A DNA stretch of 64,000 bases from Phymorhynchus buccinoides (GCA_017654935.2 CM065690.1:15695495-15759494), one strand, 5' to 3'. Counted from the stretch's first letter, positions 20,816 through 31,920 are shown. The notes: a model not told the origin generated them from the letters alone. A program made the numbers and translations.

Positions 20816-20951
20816 ACACACGGACACACGGACGGACACTTGGCTTTTTACTATATGATGATGATGTGTGTGGGGGGATAGGGTAGTGTGTGTGTGTCAC
20901 AGTATATGTGTGTGTTGGAGGAAGGGTACACACACACATGAACGCGTGCGT

Positions 20952-20989
<38 letters not shown>

Positions 20990-21720
20990 GCACACACACA
21001 GTCTCTCGGTCTCTTTATGGGTAGAGGCCTGAATTCATTAATCACGATTTCGTTTCATTCCATTTCGTTTCATTACTCGGGATCCCTTTATTCCATACCT
21101 TCCACACTCACCCCACTCACCCCCCAACAACTCTGCCCTATTTTCATTCACCCTTACCACTTTGTACACCCAAACTCACTCGAGTCATGGTGTAAATGAA
21201 CGATTCCCTTTATGACAGTGTGTTAAGTGGTTGCGTGTTGTTGTTTTTCCCGCAAGCTTCATAAATGTGGGTTAACAGCTTGCAGCCACTTGCGAAACGA
21301 CTTGCACACACTCAGTCATACACGTATGTAAGTATGCACAATGCACACACAGGCTGCACGCGCGCACGCTCAAGCCTATGTTCGCACGCACATGCACATA
21401 TGACATATATACGCATGCATATGATTATGTATCCATGCAGGCAGACACACCCATGCATTAAGCACGTGCGCGCATACACACCATACACACACACACGCGC
21501 TCGCATGCACGCACGCAGGCTCGCACGCAAGCGCGCACACACACACACACGCGCGCGCACGAAAGTGCATACATGTACACTCATGTGCATGCAAGCGCTT
21601 GCATGTATACAAGCACACAAATGCACACGTGCATGCTTAAACGCATGCATGCACACACATACATATATACACACACATACAGGGGAGAGAGAGGGAGAAC
21701 GAACGGAGAAACGAACAACA
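20816..21720. repeat. CA/GT- and CG-rich simple sequence
   Basis: (CA)n lies at 20952-21000, followed by mixed CACACGCGCGCA sequence to about 21690. An open frame of 203 codons (21265-21876) is Thr/His/Arg-rich simple sequence and is not supported as a gene. Confidence 0.8.
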
Positions 21721-21889
21721 AATGCGGAAGACTCAAAGAGAGACATCAAAAATAAAAGACAGCAAAGCTTCTTCAAACAAATGCCTTGCGATTACCCTAT
21801 TATCCTATTATCTTATTATCTTCTCCGCTTGCCTTACCTTAACAAGGGGGCCAGGTGTAGAGTATCAAACACTTGACTGTAGTGTTGTT

Positions 21890-23195
21890 GTTCTGCCGCT
21901 TTTTGTTGTTTTGGTTTTGTTTGGGGTTTATTAAGTTGTTTATTTTGTTTGGGGTTTTATACGTATATATGTTTGTTTTGTGTGTTGTTCTTTTTTTAAC
22001 CTGATCTGGGGTTTAAGCTGTTTGCTTTGTTTGGGGTTTTATACGTGTATGTTCGTTTTGTGTGGGTTTTTACACGAGCTGTTTGCTTTGTTTGGGGTTT
22101 TATACGTGTATGTTCGTTTTGTGTGGGTTTTTACACAAGCTGTTTGCTTTGTTTGGGGTTTTATACGTGTATGTTTGTTTTGTGGGGGTTTTTACACAAG
22201 CTGTTTGCTTTGTTTGGGGTTTTATACGTGTATGTTCGTTTTGTTGTTGTGGGTTTTTTAACCTGATCTGGGGTTGCTTTGTTTGGGGTTTTATGCGTGT
22301 ATGTTTGTTTTTTTGTTGTTCTTTTTTTAACCTGATATGAGGTTTAAGCTGTGTTTGCTTTGTTTGGGGTTTTATGCGTCTATATTTGTTTAATGTGGGG
22401 GGTGTTTTTTACCTGATCTGGGGTTTAAGCTGTTTTCTTTGTTTGGGGTTTTATACGTGGATGTTTGTTTTGTTGTTGTTGGTTTTTTACCTGATCTGGG
22501 GTTTAAGCTGTTTGCTTTGTTTGGGGTTTTATGCGTGTATGTTTGTTTTGTTGTTGTTGGTTTTTTACCTGATCTGGGGTTTAAGCTGTTTGCCTTGTTT
22601 TGGGTTTTATAGGTGTATGTTTGTTTGTTTTTTGTTCTTTTTTAACCTGATATGAGGTTTAAGCTGTGTTTGCTTTGTTTGGGGTTTTATACGTCTAGAT
22701 TTGTTTAGTGTGGGGTGTTTTGTTTTTAACCTGATCTGGGGTTTAAGCTGTTTGCTTTGTTTGGGGTTTTATACGTGTATGTTCGTTTTGTGTGGGTTTT
22801 TACACAAGCTGTTTGCTTTGTTTGGGGTTTTATACGTGTATGTTCGTTTTGTGTGGGTTTTTACACAAGCTGTTTGCTTTGTTTGGGGTTTTATACGTGT
22901 ATGTTTGTTTTGTGTGGTGTTTTTTAACCTGATCTGGGGTTTAAGCTCTGTTTGCCTGAATTGGGGTTTTATACGTGTATGTTTGTTTTGTGTGGGTTTT
23001 TACACAAGTGTTTGGGGTTTTATACGTGTATGTTTGTTTTGTGTGGGTTTTTACACAAGCTGTTTGCTTTATTTGGGGTTTTATACGTGTATGTTTGTTT
23101 TGTGTGGGGTTTGTTAACCTGATCTGTGGTTTAAGCTCTGTTTGCCTGAATTGGGGTTTTATACGTGTATGTTTTGTTGTTGTTTTTACCTGATC
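21890..23195 (+). repeat. Minisatellite of 61-bp and roughly 80-bp units
   Basis: Units share GCTTTGTTTGGGGTTTTATA-CGTGTATGTTCGTTTTG. They then continue either with TGTGGGTTTTTACACAAGCT (61-bp form) or with a TTGTTGTT stretch plus AACCTGATCTGGGGTTTAAG (longer form). The two forms are interleaved over about 1.3 kb. Every forward frame is partly open and gives Cys/Phe/Val-rich, membrane-like peptides; because unit length is not a multiple of three, this is not a protein repeat. Confidence 0.9.
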
Positions 23196-23199
23196 TGGC

Positions 23200-23270
23200 C
23201 GGGTAAGGGTTAAAATAGGGTTAAACTTAGGTAAGGAATAGGGTTAGGGAAAGGGTTAGGGTTAGTCTGT
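23200..23270 (+). repeat. Short interstitial TTAGGG-like tract
   Basis: GGGTTA, AGGGTTAGGG and similar motifs recur imperfectly (AAGGGTTAGGGTTAG near 23248-23262). Only a few units are exact. Confidence 0.55.
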
Positions 23271-23867
23271 CGGAATTCAAACTGACAGATTGGGGCACAG
23301 TCATCATTATTTTTTCTCTGTTGGTCTTAGTGATGACAACGGGTAGTTCTTTCGATACGTAGCGATAGCGCTGCGCACCCGTTTTGAGAGACTGGGGAAA
23401 CTGCCTGGGCTCTCATTCCCCCATCTAATCAAACTAGAGCGTAACTTGATTGATGGAGACCATTAACATCATAACCGTTGAAAATGTGTGGGTAAAATAG
23501 GACTTTCAAAACACGTGTCTCAATCTTTTTTTTTTAAGAAGAAAATAAAATCTTTTGTTAGTAACATTCGAATGCATCAAAATGTTATTGAAGCCATAAA
23601 AGGGATGCTTGTTCTGAGCAAGTTCCATCCTGGTTACAAATATTTTGCCTTGATTATGTTTGTTTTTTAATTAAGGAGGATCCCTGATGATGGATTCTTT
23701 GCAACTCTCATAGCATTAAACTTTCTTGGGTTGAATCTTGATGGGAAAACAAAAAATATTTTAAGATAGTAGATTTTTATGAGAAATTTTGAAGTGGCCC
23801 TTCGCTGTTTCAACTTAGTATAGTTCATATTCATCAGTGACACCTTTTTTTCCCCTTGAAAGTGTTG

Positions 23868-23973
23868 AAATGTGTCAGCTGAATGCAGCGGGGAGACCTG
23901 TGAAAACTGAAAACAGGAAACATACGTGCCTCACCCATTATCATGGCCATATGGCCTGGGAACGCAGAAGAAA
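23868..23973 (+). mobile_element. 5'-truncated GAA-tailed retroposon before the terminal exon
   Basis: Only the GTGTCAGCTGAATGCAGCGG to GGGAACGCAGAAGAAAAAGA end is present. It is in the same orientation as the gene and ends about 55 bp before the SYAP1 terminal exon acceptor, much as the related copy at 12945-13275 precedes the candidate exon at 13313. Confidence 0.6.
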
Positions 23974-24029
23974 AAGAAGAAGATTGATTGATTAGTTGAT
24001 TGAACCGATTACGGTTGATTGCCTTGCAG

Positions 24030-24163
24030 AGATGGACGAGTGGGAGAGGGAGCTGCAGCAGGAGCTCCAGGACTACGAGATGGTGAAGGACACGGACGAA
24101 CTGGAGGACCCCGACCTGGAGAGGGAGATCCTGCAGCAGATAGAGGACGAGGGGGGACACTAG
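24030..24163 (+). CDS. SYAP1: SYAP1, terminal coding exon
   Basis: Behind a GCCTTGCAG acceptor (AG 24028-24029), two bases complete the codon begun at 10528 (G+AG = Glu). Then 43 codons and TAG (24161-24163) follow. The peptide reads MDEWERELQQELQDYEMVKD, then TDELEDPDLEREILQQIEDE and GGH. The vertebrate SYAP1 tail has WEKELQQELQEYEVV and ends with an acidic helix of the W-KEIE-ML-EE kind, so order, spacing and position at the C-terminus agree. It is predicted to be a charged amphipathic helix. The intron from the previous exon is 13.5 kb. The last 14 bp of the exon, including the stop, are the first bases of a minisatellite unit, so repeat length changes begin inside the coding sequence. Confidence 0.85.
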
Positions 24164-24860
24164 CTGGGGGAACCAACCACCATCAGGGGCACCGTAAAGG
24201 ATAGGGGGGGGGGGGGGGAGGGGCTCTAGGGACTATGAGAAAGCAGGGACACTAGCTGGGGGAACCAACCACCATCAGGGGCACCGTAAAGGATAGGGGG
24301 GGGGGGGGGGCGGGGGGCGGGGCTCTAGGGACTTTGAGAAAGCAGGGACACTAGCTGGGGGAACCAACCACCATCAGGGGCACCGTAAAGGATAGGGGGG
24401 GGGGGGGGGGGGGGGGGGCTCTAGGGACTATGAGAAAGCAGGGACACTAGCTGGGGGAACCAACCACCATCAGGGGCACCGTAAAGGATAGGGGGGGGGG
24501 GGGGGGGGGGGGCTCTAGGGACTATGAGAAAGCAGGGACACTAGCTGGGGGAACCAACCACCATCAGGGGCACCGTAAAGGATAGGGGGGGGGGGGGGGG
24601 GGGGCTCTAGGGACTATGAGAAAGCAGGGACACTAGCTGGGGGAACCAACCACCATCAGGGGCACCGTAAAGGATAGGGGGGGGGGGGGGGGGGGGCTCT
24701 AGGGACTATGAGAAAGCAGGGACACTAGCTGGGGGAACCAACCACCATCAGGGGCACCGTAAAGGATAGGGGGGGGGGGGGGGGGGCGCTAGGGACCATC
24801 AGAAAGTAGGGACGTTAGCTGGGAACCAACTATCATAGGGCACGTAAAGGATATTAGGGA
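24150..24860 (+). repeat. Minisatellite starting at the SYAP1 stop codon
   Basis: The unit GGGACACTAGCTGGGGGAAC - CAACCACCATCAGGGGCACC - GTAAAGGATA - poly-G - CTCTAGGGACTATGAGAAAG occurs at about 24154, 24248, 24346, 24443, 24537, 24626 and 24720, with a degenerate one at about 24809. The period is 89-98 bp, depending on the poly-G length. The first unit supplies the final Gly-His codons and TAG. Confidence 0.92.
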
Positions 24861-24984
24861 GAGAAAGGGGACACCAGTAGGGACTATTTTGCAGCAGATT
24901 CAAGATGAGGGAGGGGAAAACGTTGGGACATTATCTGGGAATGGTCAGGGACGATCGAAGAGTGGGGACACAAGTTGAGGGAGC

Positions 24985-25480
24985 CATCTGGGACTGTGAG
25001 GGGCTAGGGGCTTTAGCATTAATATTATTAGCACCATCAGAAAGTAGGGACATTAGCTGGGAACTATCAGGGACTGTGAGGGGCTAGGGGCTTTAGCATT
25101 AATATTATTAGCACCATCAGAAAGTAGGGACATTAGCTGGGAACTATCAGGGACTGTGAGGGGCTAGGGGCTTTAGCATTAATATTATTAGCACCATCAG
25201 AAAGTAGGGACATTAGCTGGGAACTATCAGGGACTGTGAGGGGCTAGGGGCTTTAGCATTAATATTATTAGCACCATCAGAAAGTAGGGACATTAGCTGG
25301 GAACTATCAGGGACTGTGAGGGGCTAGGGACTGTAGCATCAATATTATTAGCGCCATCAGAGAGTAGGGACATTAGCTGGGAACTATTAGAGACTGAGGG
25401 GCTAGGGGCTGTAGCATTAATATTATTAGCACCATCAGAAAGTAGGGACATTAGCTGGGAGCTATCAGGGACAATCGGAG
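24985..25480 (+). repeat. 80-bp minisatellite in the SYAP1 3' region
   Basis: The unit is GGGGCTTTAGCATTAATATT - ATTAGCACCATCAGAAAGTA - GGGACATTAGCTGGGAACTA - TCAGGGACTGTGAGGGGCTA. Four central units are identical; outer ones differ by substitutions and small deletions. GGGACATTAGCTGGGAAC resembles GGGACACTAGCTGGGGGAAC of the preceding array, so the two arrays are probably related. Confidence 0.9.
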
Positions 25481-25499
25481 AGTGGGGACACTAGCAGGG

Positions 25500-26327
25500 A
25501 CTATGTCGCTGTATCAGGTTACTTCTATATTGCTTATTGGAGACCATCAGGGGTGTTACTACTAGCAGAAAGGATTTATATATCCGCTACCTGATGTACA
25601 TTTGAGGATAGTGTGGGAAAACAGGTGTGAAAGTTTTTTTAATAAGGGACCATTGTAGATGTTGAATTTAGTTGTGTCATCATTTCACAATTCGCTGTTC
25701 TTTATCGTCTTAATCATTATGGGGGAAAATCGTCTGCTTTATTCTGTTTCTCTTCGACTTCTGTCATATTAAACTGGATCGTGACAGGATTCATCATCTG
25801 TAAATTCAGATTGGGTGCATCATGATTCAGGGTGTTTTGATTGTTTGTTTGTTTGTTCCCGGGCGAAGCTTCGGGAAGTATTGTTTGTGTTTGGGATGTT
25901 TTGGTTTGTGTTTGTTTCGTTTTCTCCTCCCTTTAAAAAAAATGTGTGGACAGTGGAACAATCATCCTTCTAGGTGAATGGGTGAATAATTAAAAAAATT
26001 AAAAAGCCTTAGGTTTCCGGTGCAGAGAATCTTCATTTTTTCCCTTTATATACAAGAAACAAACCGAGAATGAAGAGAGAAAAAATGGATAGATAAACAC
26101 AAAAAATAGTATCCCCACGGGGTGTCTGTTCTTTCATCTCACCATCTTTTACATCATGTGCACAAACTCACATCTCACTGGGCAGGATATAAAAAAAAAG
26201 TGTGTGTGTGTGTGTGTGCAAGTTTTCTCCATCCACCATATGCAAGCAGCTATTTTGTCTTTTTTCTGTGCCCTAATATCTTGTTAGTCCATCTTTCTCG
26301 TCCCCGTCCCCACTTTCCCTTCCCCCC

Positions 26328-26360
<33 letters not shown>

Positions 26361-26880
26361 CCCAAGTGAACCAGACTTTTGTTCTCCCCTTTTCCTGGTC
26401 GTTTTTGTTTTCCCCACTGCCTTCCATAGTCTTTCTGACATGTTACGTCACTCCGTGAAATGCCTCTCTTTCTCTCTGTCTGTGGTGGTGTTTTCAAAAT
26501 CATGCTGTAATTATGGTTTGTTCACATTCTTTCAGACCTTTTTTTATGCCCGCTTTTTACTAGTTTTGTTTCCATTGATTTCTTGTCCAGTGATTTTGTT
26601 TTTGGGCGTTCAATTTTCATCACCTCCAATATTAAAGCTATAATTTCTTTTCACACAAACCCAAACGTCATGTCATAAAAAATAAAAGCCCTTATGTGAT
26701 CTTCCTCTACCAGGCAATTTGAAACAATGCAATTCTTCGTTTTAAATAGGATTCCACCCTATATATTATTAGGATAGAATCCTATTGTCTTTTTTTTTTT
26801 AAATGGTCTTTGTACAGTTTCGTCGGAATCTGACATGTTTTGTCCCTCACATACTTCTCAGCTGCTAGCTCTTGCACATT
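25500..26880 (+). other. Likely SYAP1 3' UTR and flank
   Basis: This is AT-rich sequence with no open frame of interest. It contains a GGGCGAAGCTTCGGG hairpin near 25860, poly-C/(CT)n at 26323-26360, an AATAAA at 26681-26686 and a short inverted ATAGGATTC / GAATCCTAT pair near 26750-26784. How far the transcript extends cannot be seen. Confidence 0.35.
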
Positions 26881-26892
26881 TTTCATGGTGAA

Positions 26893-26930
26893 AATAAAAT
26901 AAGTAAATAAAAGGTTATGTTTTGTCTTGA
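26893..26930 (+). terminator. Candidate polyadenylation site
   Basis: Two AATAAA hexamers (26893-26898 and 26906-26911) are followed by GGTTATGTTTTGTCTTG, a GU-rich downstream element. It is the best poly(A) candidate seen after the SYAP1 stop, 2.7 kb away. AATAAA is frequent by chance in AT-rich DNA. Confidence 0.25.
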
Positions 26931-27309
26931 GGGACAACGCTGTGGGGTTCTTGTTAAGTCTTACATCATCGTGTGCGCTGGTTTAAGTATGTTATATACA
27001 TGATTATGAGGTGGTGTTATCGTTTCTGGACCTGTCATACTTGTATTGCGAGCCATAATGAGTGTCGTCCATACTTTTGCTGCGTTGTTTGTCTAATTAA
27101 TATACTGGCCCGGTTCTAGATGACAGATACAAACCATTGTTGTTGAATTTCTCTCTGGGGTATATCACTCGGCATTAATTTTTTGTTAGTCAAAACTGGT
27201 TTACCCAATCCACACACACAAAAAAGTTATATTTTATGAAATGTGTACATAAGAAAGCTTTGTAATTGTGGTCTAATCATGTGTAGTGTCGAGTTGGATT
27301 TTTTATTTA

Positions 27310-27494
27310 AGGCCTGGTACATCCGGATTTTCAGCGCGGAAATAATCAATAAGTAAATGAAAGAAGGGATAACAAATATACGGATTAGGGGAAATACGGA
27401 CACGTCCGCTGATTTTTTTCTTCTTTCTTTTACTTATTTACTGATTGCGCACGGGTTTCCGCGCGGAACATCCGCGTGTATGTGTGCACGGCCT
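27310..27494 (+). mobile_element. AGGCCGTGTACAC-family MITE next to a satellite
   Basis: It starts AGGCCTGGTACATCCGGATT, has the inverted GAAAGAAGG/CTTCTTTC halves and GATTGCGCACGGGTTTCCG, and ends TGTGTGCACGGCCT. Its right terminus is the founder of the 52-bp array. Confidence 0.7.
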
Positions 27495-28045
27495 AAGTGT
27501 TGCTGTCGATTTGGGTTCAGTGTCCACGTGTATGTGTGCACGGCCTAAGTGTTGCTGTGGATTTGGGTTCAGTGTCCACGTGTATGTGTACATGGCCTAA
27601 GTGTTGCTGTGGATTTGGGTTCAGTGTCCACGTGTATGTGTACATGGCCTAAGTGTTGCTGTGGATTTGGGTTCAGTGTCCACGTGTATGTGTACACGGC
27701 CTAAGTGTTGCTGTGGATTTGGGTTCAGTGTCCACGTGTATGTGTACACGGCCTAAGTGTTGCTGTGGATTTGGGTTCAGTGTCCGCGTGTATGTGTACA
27801 CGGCCTAAGTGTTGCTGTGGATTTGAGTTCAGTGTCCGCGTGTATGTGTGCACGGCCTAAGTGTTGCTGTCGATTTGAGTTCAGTGTCCGCGTGTATGTG
27901 TGCACGGCCTAAGTGTTGCTGTCGATTTGGGTTCAGTGTCCACGTGTATGTGTACACGGCCTAAGTGTTGCTGTGGATTTGGGTTCAGTGTCCACGTGTA
28001 TGTGTTCACGGCCTAAGTGTTGCTGTCGATTTGAGTTCAGTGTCC
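27471..28045 (+). repeat. 52-bp minisatellite built on a MITE terminus, about 11 units
   Basis: The unit is CACGTGTATGTGTACACGGC - CTAAGTGTTGCTGTGGATTT - GGGTTCAGTGTC. GCCTAA recurs exactly every 52 bp from 27491 to 28011. The first 24 bases of the unit are the MITE right end; the rest is its flank. Variants (CCGCGTG versus CCACGTG, GTCGATT versus GTGGATT) define sub-types. Confidence 0.92.
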
Positions 28046-28214
28046 AATATTGTAAGCATTGATGTTTAGTTGAGGAGAGTTTTCACTAGAATTTGATAGA
28101 GAATCTGGAAGACGAGGAGATGGGGAATAGGGGTTGGGAGTATCATTAACAACTGAACATTAATATCTATTGTGGGAAACCATTGACAACGATGCAGCAC
28201 ATGACCATACTGTG

Positions 28215-28400
28215 AAAATCGCTTTTAAGTCAAAATTGAAGGGACTGGTATTTTATTTTGAGATAGCCAATATTTTGAGTTAAAAAATACTTTTTAGCAT
28301 AAAGATTATTACGCTGGGACCAGATTGTGTATATTGTGAGTTATCCAGTGTTTTTGAGTTATCCTTTTTTTGGAGTTAGCAGGAATTCACTGTACTGATG
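28215..28400. repeat. pogo-like element remnant, one end
   Basis: The sequence from GTCAAAATTGAAGGGAC through TTGTGAGTTATCCAGTGTTT to TTCACTGTA is repeated at 61905-62060. Endings of the AGTTATC...CACTGTA type resemble pogo/Tigger ends. Confidence 0.45.
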
Positions 28401-28684
28401 CTCCAATGGATTGCACAGTCGTCCTTCTCCATGCCATGGTTTGCTGATCTAATTCACAAAACAAAATAATAAAGCACGATCCTTTGTCCTGTTTCCGTTT
28501 CGAAAGTGTCTTCATAACTAGTTGGTAGGTTTTATAGGCTGTGACTTAAACACCCCGATGTCTGTGATGTTGTTATTATTAGAGTTTGTATGCTAAAAAT
28601 ATGTAATAAATGTCTGCAACAACAACAACAACAACAAAATATTTGTAAGATATTGTATGAAATGTAGATTGAAAATTCGTTTGA

Positions 28685-28825
28685 AGAAATTCTGTTTAAC
28701 GTCCTCCCGGTCTGGAACAGACACATATGGAACATTAGTAGATGTAAAGATGGTGGGAACGATCCTGGAGGCAATGCCCGGAGGCAGGGCAACACCAGGA
28801 AAGTCCTGAATTTTTAACAATTTAG
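28685..28825 (+). mobile_element. GTCTGAAACAGACAC-family short interspersed repeat
   Basis: This copy starts TCTGTTTAACGTCCTCCCGG, has TCTGGAACAGACACATATGG, TAGATGTAAAGATGGTGGGA and CCTGGAGGCAATGCCCGGAG, and ends GGAAAGTCCTGAATTTTTAA. A longer form at 51640-51860 adds GCCATAGCCGATGAGG, which resembles a tRNA A box, so a tRNA-headed SINE is possible but unproven. Confidence 0.55.
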
Positions 28826-28969
28826 ATGCATATTTTTGAAAATTGGTTTCATAGTTAGCATTGTTTTTGTTAAATGTTCATTGTCAAATTTGTTGTTGTT
28901 TTTAAACGGGCGAAATTGGCTGTTTGTTGTATACTGTAGAAGTTTGTTTTGTCACACACACATACATAC

Positions 28970-28972
<3 letters not shown>

Positions 28973-29058
<86 letters not shown>

Positions 29059-29084
29059 CGCACACACACACACACACACACACC
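28973..29084. repeat. (CT)n plus (CA)n microsatellite
   Basis: About 80 bp of (CT)n is followed by CGCTCG and (CA)n. Flanking frames are Ser-Leu or Arg-Glu artefacts. Another (GA)n lies at 29356-29380. Confidence 0.95.
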
Positions 29085-29929
29085 ATATTAAGTTGACCAA
29101 GATGCGGATCCTTACAAAAAATGCACTGTGTCCCATTTCGTGTGGTTTGGTCTTTGAAAGAGTATATTGACATTTCTTTTGTATCAACATTTTCTGTTCC
29201 TTTTTTTTCCCCGTTTGTGGGTTTCCTTTTCCTGGCAATTTTTTTAAATTATTTTTTTATTTTCCTTTCGTTTCAAATGTACAAACTGGGACGCTTCTGC
29301 CTTTTCATTTTCCCTTTTGGGCTTTCTGTGTGATTGCTGTTTCTGAGAATCTGTTAGAGAGAGAGAGAGAGAGAGAGAAAGATGAAGAACGGGGGAAGGA
29401 GGGGAGGGGGGGGAGAGAGAAACAGAGAAATGAGATGCATTTAAGAAGAGAGAAACTGGGAGTGAGTGATAATGATTGAGGAACAAAATATGCACGTGCG
29501 TGTTGTTTCATTTATTTTTGTATATTGCTTGTATTTTTTATCATTTTTTCATTTTTGTTTTGTTTCTTTGTTTCACGAAACCTTTTATGCTCAAAATAAA
29601 TCGTACAAAATTCGCAGATCTGTCTTGTCTTTCAGCAAAATTAGATTGCAACAGCGAGTGTAAAATTTAGCTTTAAAAAAAAAAGAGCTAAAAAAATTTT
29701 GGGTAAGGAAACCCTGTACGACTCAAAGCAAAAGGGGAAAAAAGATAATTATTATTTTATTGGAACTTCGTTAATTAATAGGGAAAACGTTTTCTAGTTT
29801 AACTTTTCATTCATTTTAAAGTTGTATCTTTACTTCCAGAAATGTGATCTAGAATTACATCAAATTTTAAAAATATCAAAGTAAAAATTAAAATGTCATC
29901 GATTTTACTTCCCACTTGGCCATTTCTTA

Positions 29930-30383
29930 AGGGCTTCGCACACTAGCGTCAAGATCTCGAGATCGCGGCGATTTTTTGCTGCAAGGCGCAGTTTGATGCG
30001 CCGCTTGTGTGTGAGAGATTCGCGGCGCAGCAGGATTTTTGATGCGTAGCTGCGCGATTTTGTGTTGCTCGAGAATAGATGCGGTTCTAATTTTGATGCT
30101 CAAGATCGCAGAGATCGTGAAACTAGCCAATCACAACGGACGGAAGGACCATAACTCAGATTGAAGAAAAAAATACTGTTGTTTCTAGGAGGAGGTTTGA
30201 CGCTAGAGTAATCTTTCCTTGCTTTCCAAATAAGGAAGTTTGCGCGACAAGAGGCGAAGCGACAAGAGTCGTGTGTGAGAACACCACTGCCTCGCTACAA
30301 TGTGTGCTGTGATGCAGGAGTCAACGCGTCAAGGCGTTGCTCTGAGAAACAATTGACGCCTGATGCTAGTGTGCGAAGCCCTT
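29930..30383. mobile_element. Terminal-inverted-repeat element (MITE), about 454 bp
   Basis: The left end AGGGCTTCGCACACTAGCGT is inverted at the right as GATGCTAGTGTGCGAAGCCCT. The sub-terminal GACGC / GCGTC motifs are also mirrored. The interior has GCGGCGCAGCAG-type GC-rich motifs and no open frame of note. The superfamily is not assigned. Confidence 0.65.
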
Positions 30384-31366
30384 TAGGTGATCTTGTCAAA
30401 TACAATGGAGAATCCTATTCCTGAAAATCCCAGATTAGGAAAATGTTTTATTTTTAAACAAAACAAACTGCTTTCACCACGCTTTAGCCCTTTTCCTTGC
30501 CTTTGTTTCATCAATAACAACTTGCTTCTTTCTGGTTGTGAACTGAAATAGGGGCCTGTGACATCATTATATGCTTGTGTTTACGTGCCTTTAGGGCCCT
30601 TTACTCAAATGGCTTTTATCATTGGTTGACATTAGCCTGTAGTAGGGGCCAACAGTAACACGAGAGCTGTACAATTGGTGGTTTTCTAGTCATGGAAAAT
30701 CAAAGTACGGTTTAGTCTCTTGTGGAAGACTATGACTCTCGAACTAGGGCCTTGCGCCGGCTCTGGTGCTGCAGCCAAAGGGATGGGCTGGTCTTTGGGG
30801 AGGACCTTCCTCAACGCCAGCTGTGTCCTCAAATCCCTTTGGCCTAGAGAGTGGGGATGTACTCTGGGCAAGGCATCTCCGCTATAAACAAATTATCGCC
30901 CAGCCCGCCAGAATAGTATCTGCCCCCCTCTGCCATCTGGCAGTCATTGTCGGAAACGATACATCACGTACCTTTATTTTTAGGCCCCATGTTGTTTTTG
31001 AACATCATCAAGTTGAACTCGACTGTACATTTGAGTTTGCAAAAAACACTTTCATACATTAGTCGCAGTTTATTATAAACTGAGAATCTGGGAAAGCGGG
31101 AAATGGTCTGATTGGGGTTGGTTCTTTAATTTTTGTTTGTGGCACAGGCCACAAACTTATAACTCACCATGTCGGTCGGTCTGTCGGTCGGTCCAAAATT
31201 GTTGCACGTTTGTGGCAAAATTGTCGCACGCCACAAACGATTGCGAATCCGCGCTTGTTATTTCACACCTTTTTTTTTCATTTCATAGGAGAGAATTATA
31301 GTGTGATGTTAGTTGCTATAAACATAAGCCTAAACAGTTTTCATTGCTTCACAGATGATCTGTCTT
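30384..31366. other. No gene seen; possible SINE-like GC-rich segment
   Basis: The segment at 30715-30965 is GC-richer (CAGCCAAAGGGATGGGCTGG, GGAGGACCTTCC) and could be an interspersed repeat. Near 31140-31240 lie GGCACAGGCCACAAACTT and repeated GTCGGTCGGTC plus TTGCACG-CACAAAC motifs. No function is visible. Confidence 0.3.
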
Positions 31367-31920
31367 TAAAGGGGCACCCTGACGGATGAGTTTTTGTAAG
31401 AAACACGTCGAGATCACCAGGAAAACATCCTTTACAGAGATTGCCACACTCACTTTGCTCTGGTTTCCTAGAAATCAAACCGTCGAATCGGCGATTCCTC
31501 CTTGGCGGAGGTGCTGGAAGTCAAATTCTTTCACCCGAAGAGAAGGCGTGTGCCGTCTCTTTTCTAATGGCCGCCAAATCGTTTGCACGAAATTTCCGCA
31601 ATACAAGCCTTTTTATTTTTTTTACATTTTACATTTTATACACTTTATCTAAAGGAGTTTCGCTCACAACAAAGGAAATAGCTCCTCTTTTTTTTTTACT
31701 GCTCCACTACAAAAAAAGAAAACGCTTCAACCACAATGAGTGTCCCCCACCCACCCTATCCAAAATGGCTACTATCTCCGCCAAGGAGGAATCTCGTTTT
31801 GACGGTTTAATTTCTAAAAAAACCAGAGCAAAGTGAGCGTTCCGATCCTTGAAAAGGCTGTTTTTCTGGTGATCTCGACGTGTTTCTCGCAAAAACTCAT
31901 CCGTCAGGGTCCACCTTTAA
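31367..31920. mobile_element. Foldback element, TAAAGGGGCACCCTGACGGA family, copy 1
   Basis: Arms of about 150 bp are inverted. The left arm has ACCCTGACGGATGAGTTTTT, AAGAAACACGTCGAGATCAC, CTTTGCTCTGGTTTC and CCTCCTTGGCGGAGGTGCTG; the right arm has the complements ending CATCCGTCAGGGT. The middle carries poly-T and poly-A runs. Copies lie at 38088-38653 and 53986-54624. Confidence 0.75.

Noticed and set aside
21980..23193. Series of hydrophobic open frames (GFYTCMFVLCGF repeats)
   Set aside because: All three forward frames are open in turn because of a 61-bp minisatellite; no start context, no splice pattern and no known family.
23200..23270. A chromosome end or telomere
   Set aside because: Only a few imperfect TTAGGG-like units, flanked on both sides by ordinary sequence.
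24985..25480. 80-bp repeats as a CRISPR-like or coding repeat
   Set aside because: The whole unit is conserved with no variable spacer, and 80 is not a multiple of three, so no protein repeat results.
27471..28045. Regular 52-bp repeats resembling a CRISPR array
   Set aside because: Repeats are contiguous with no unique spacers, and the DNA is animal nuclear sequence with spliced genes.
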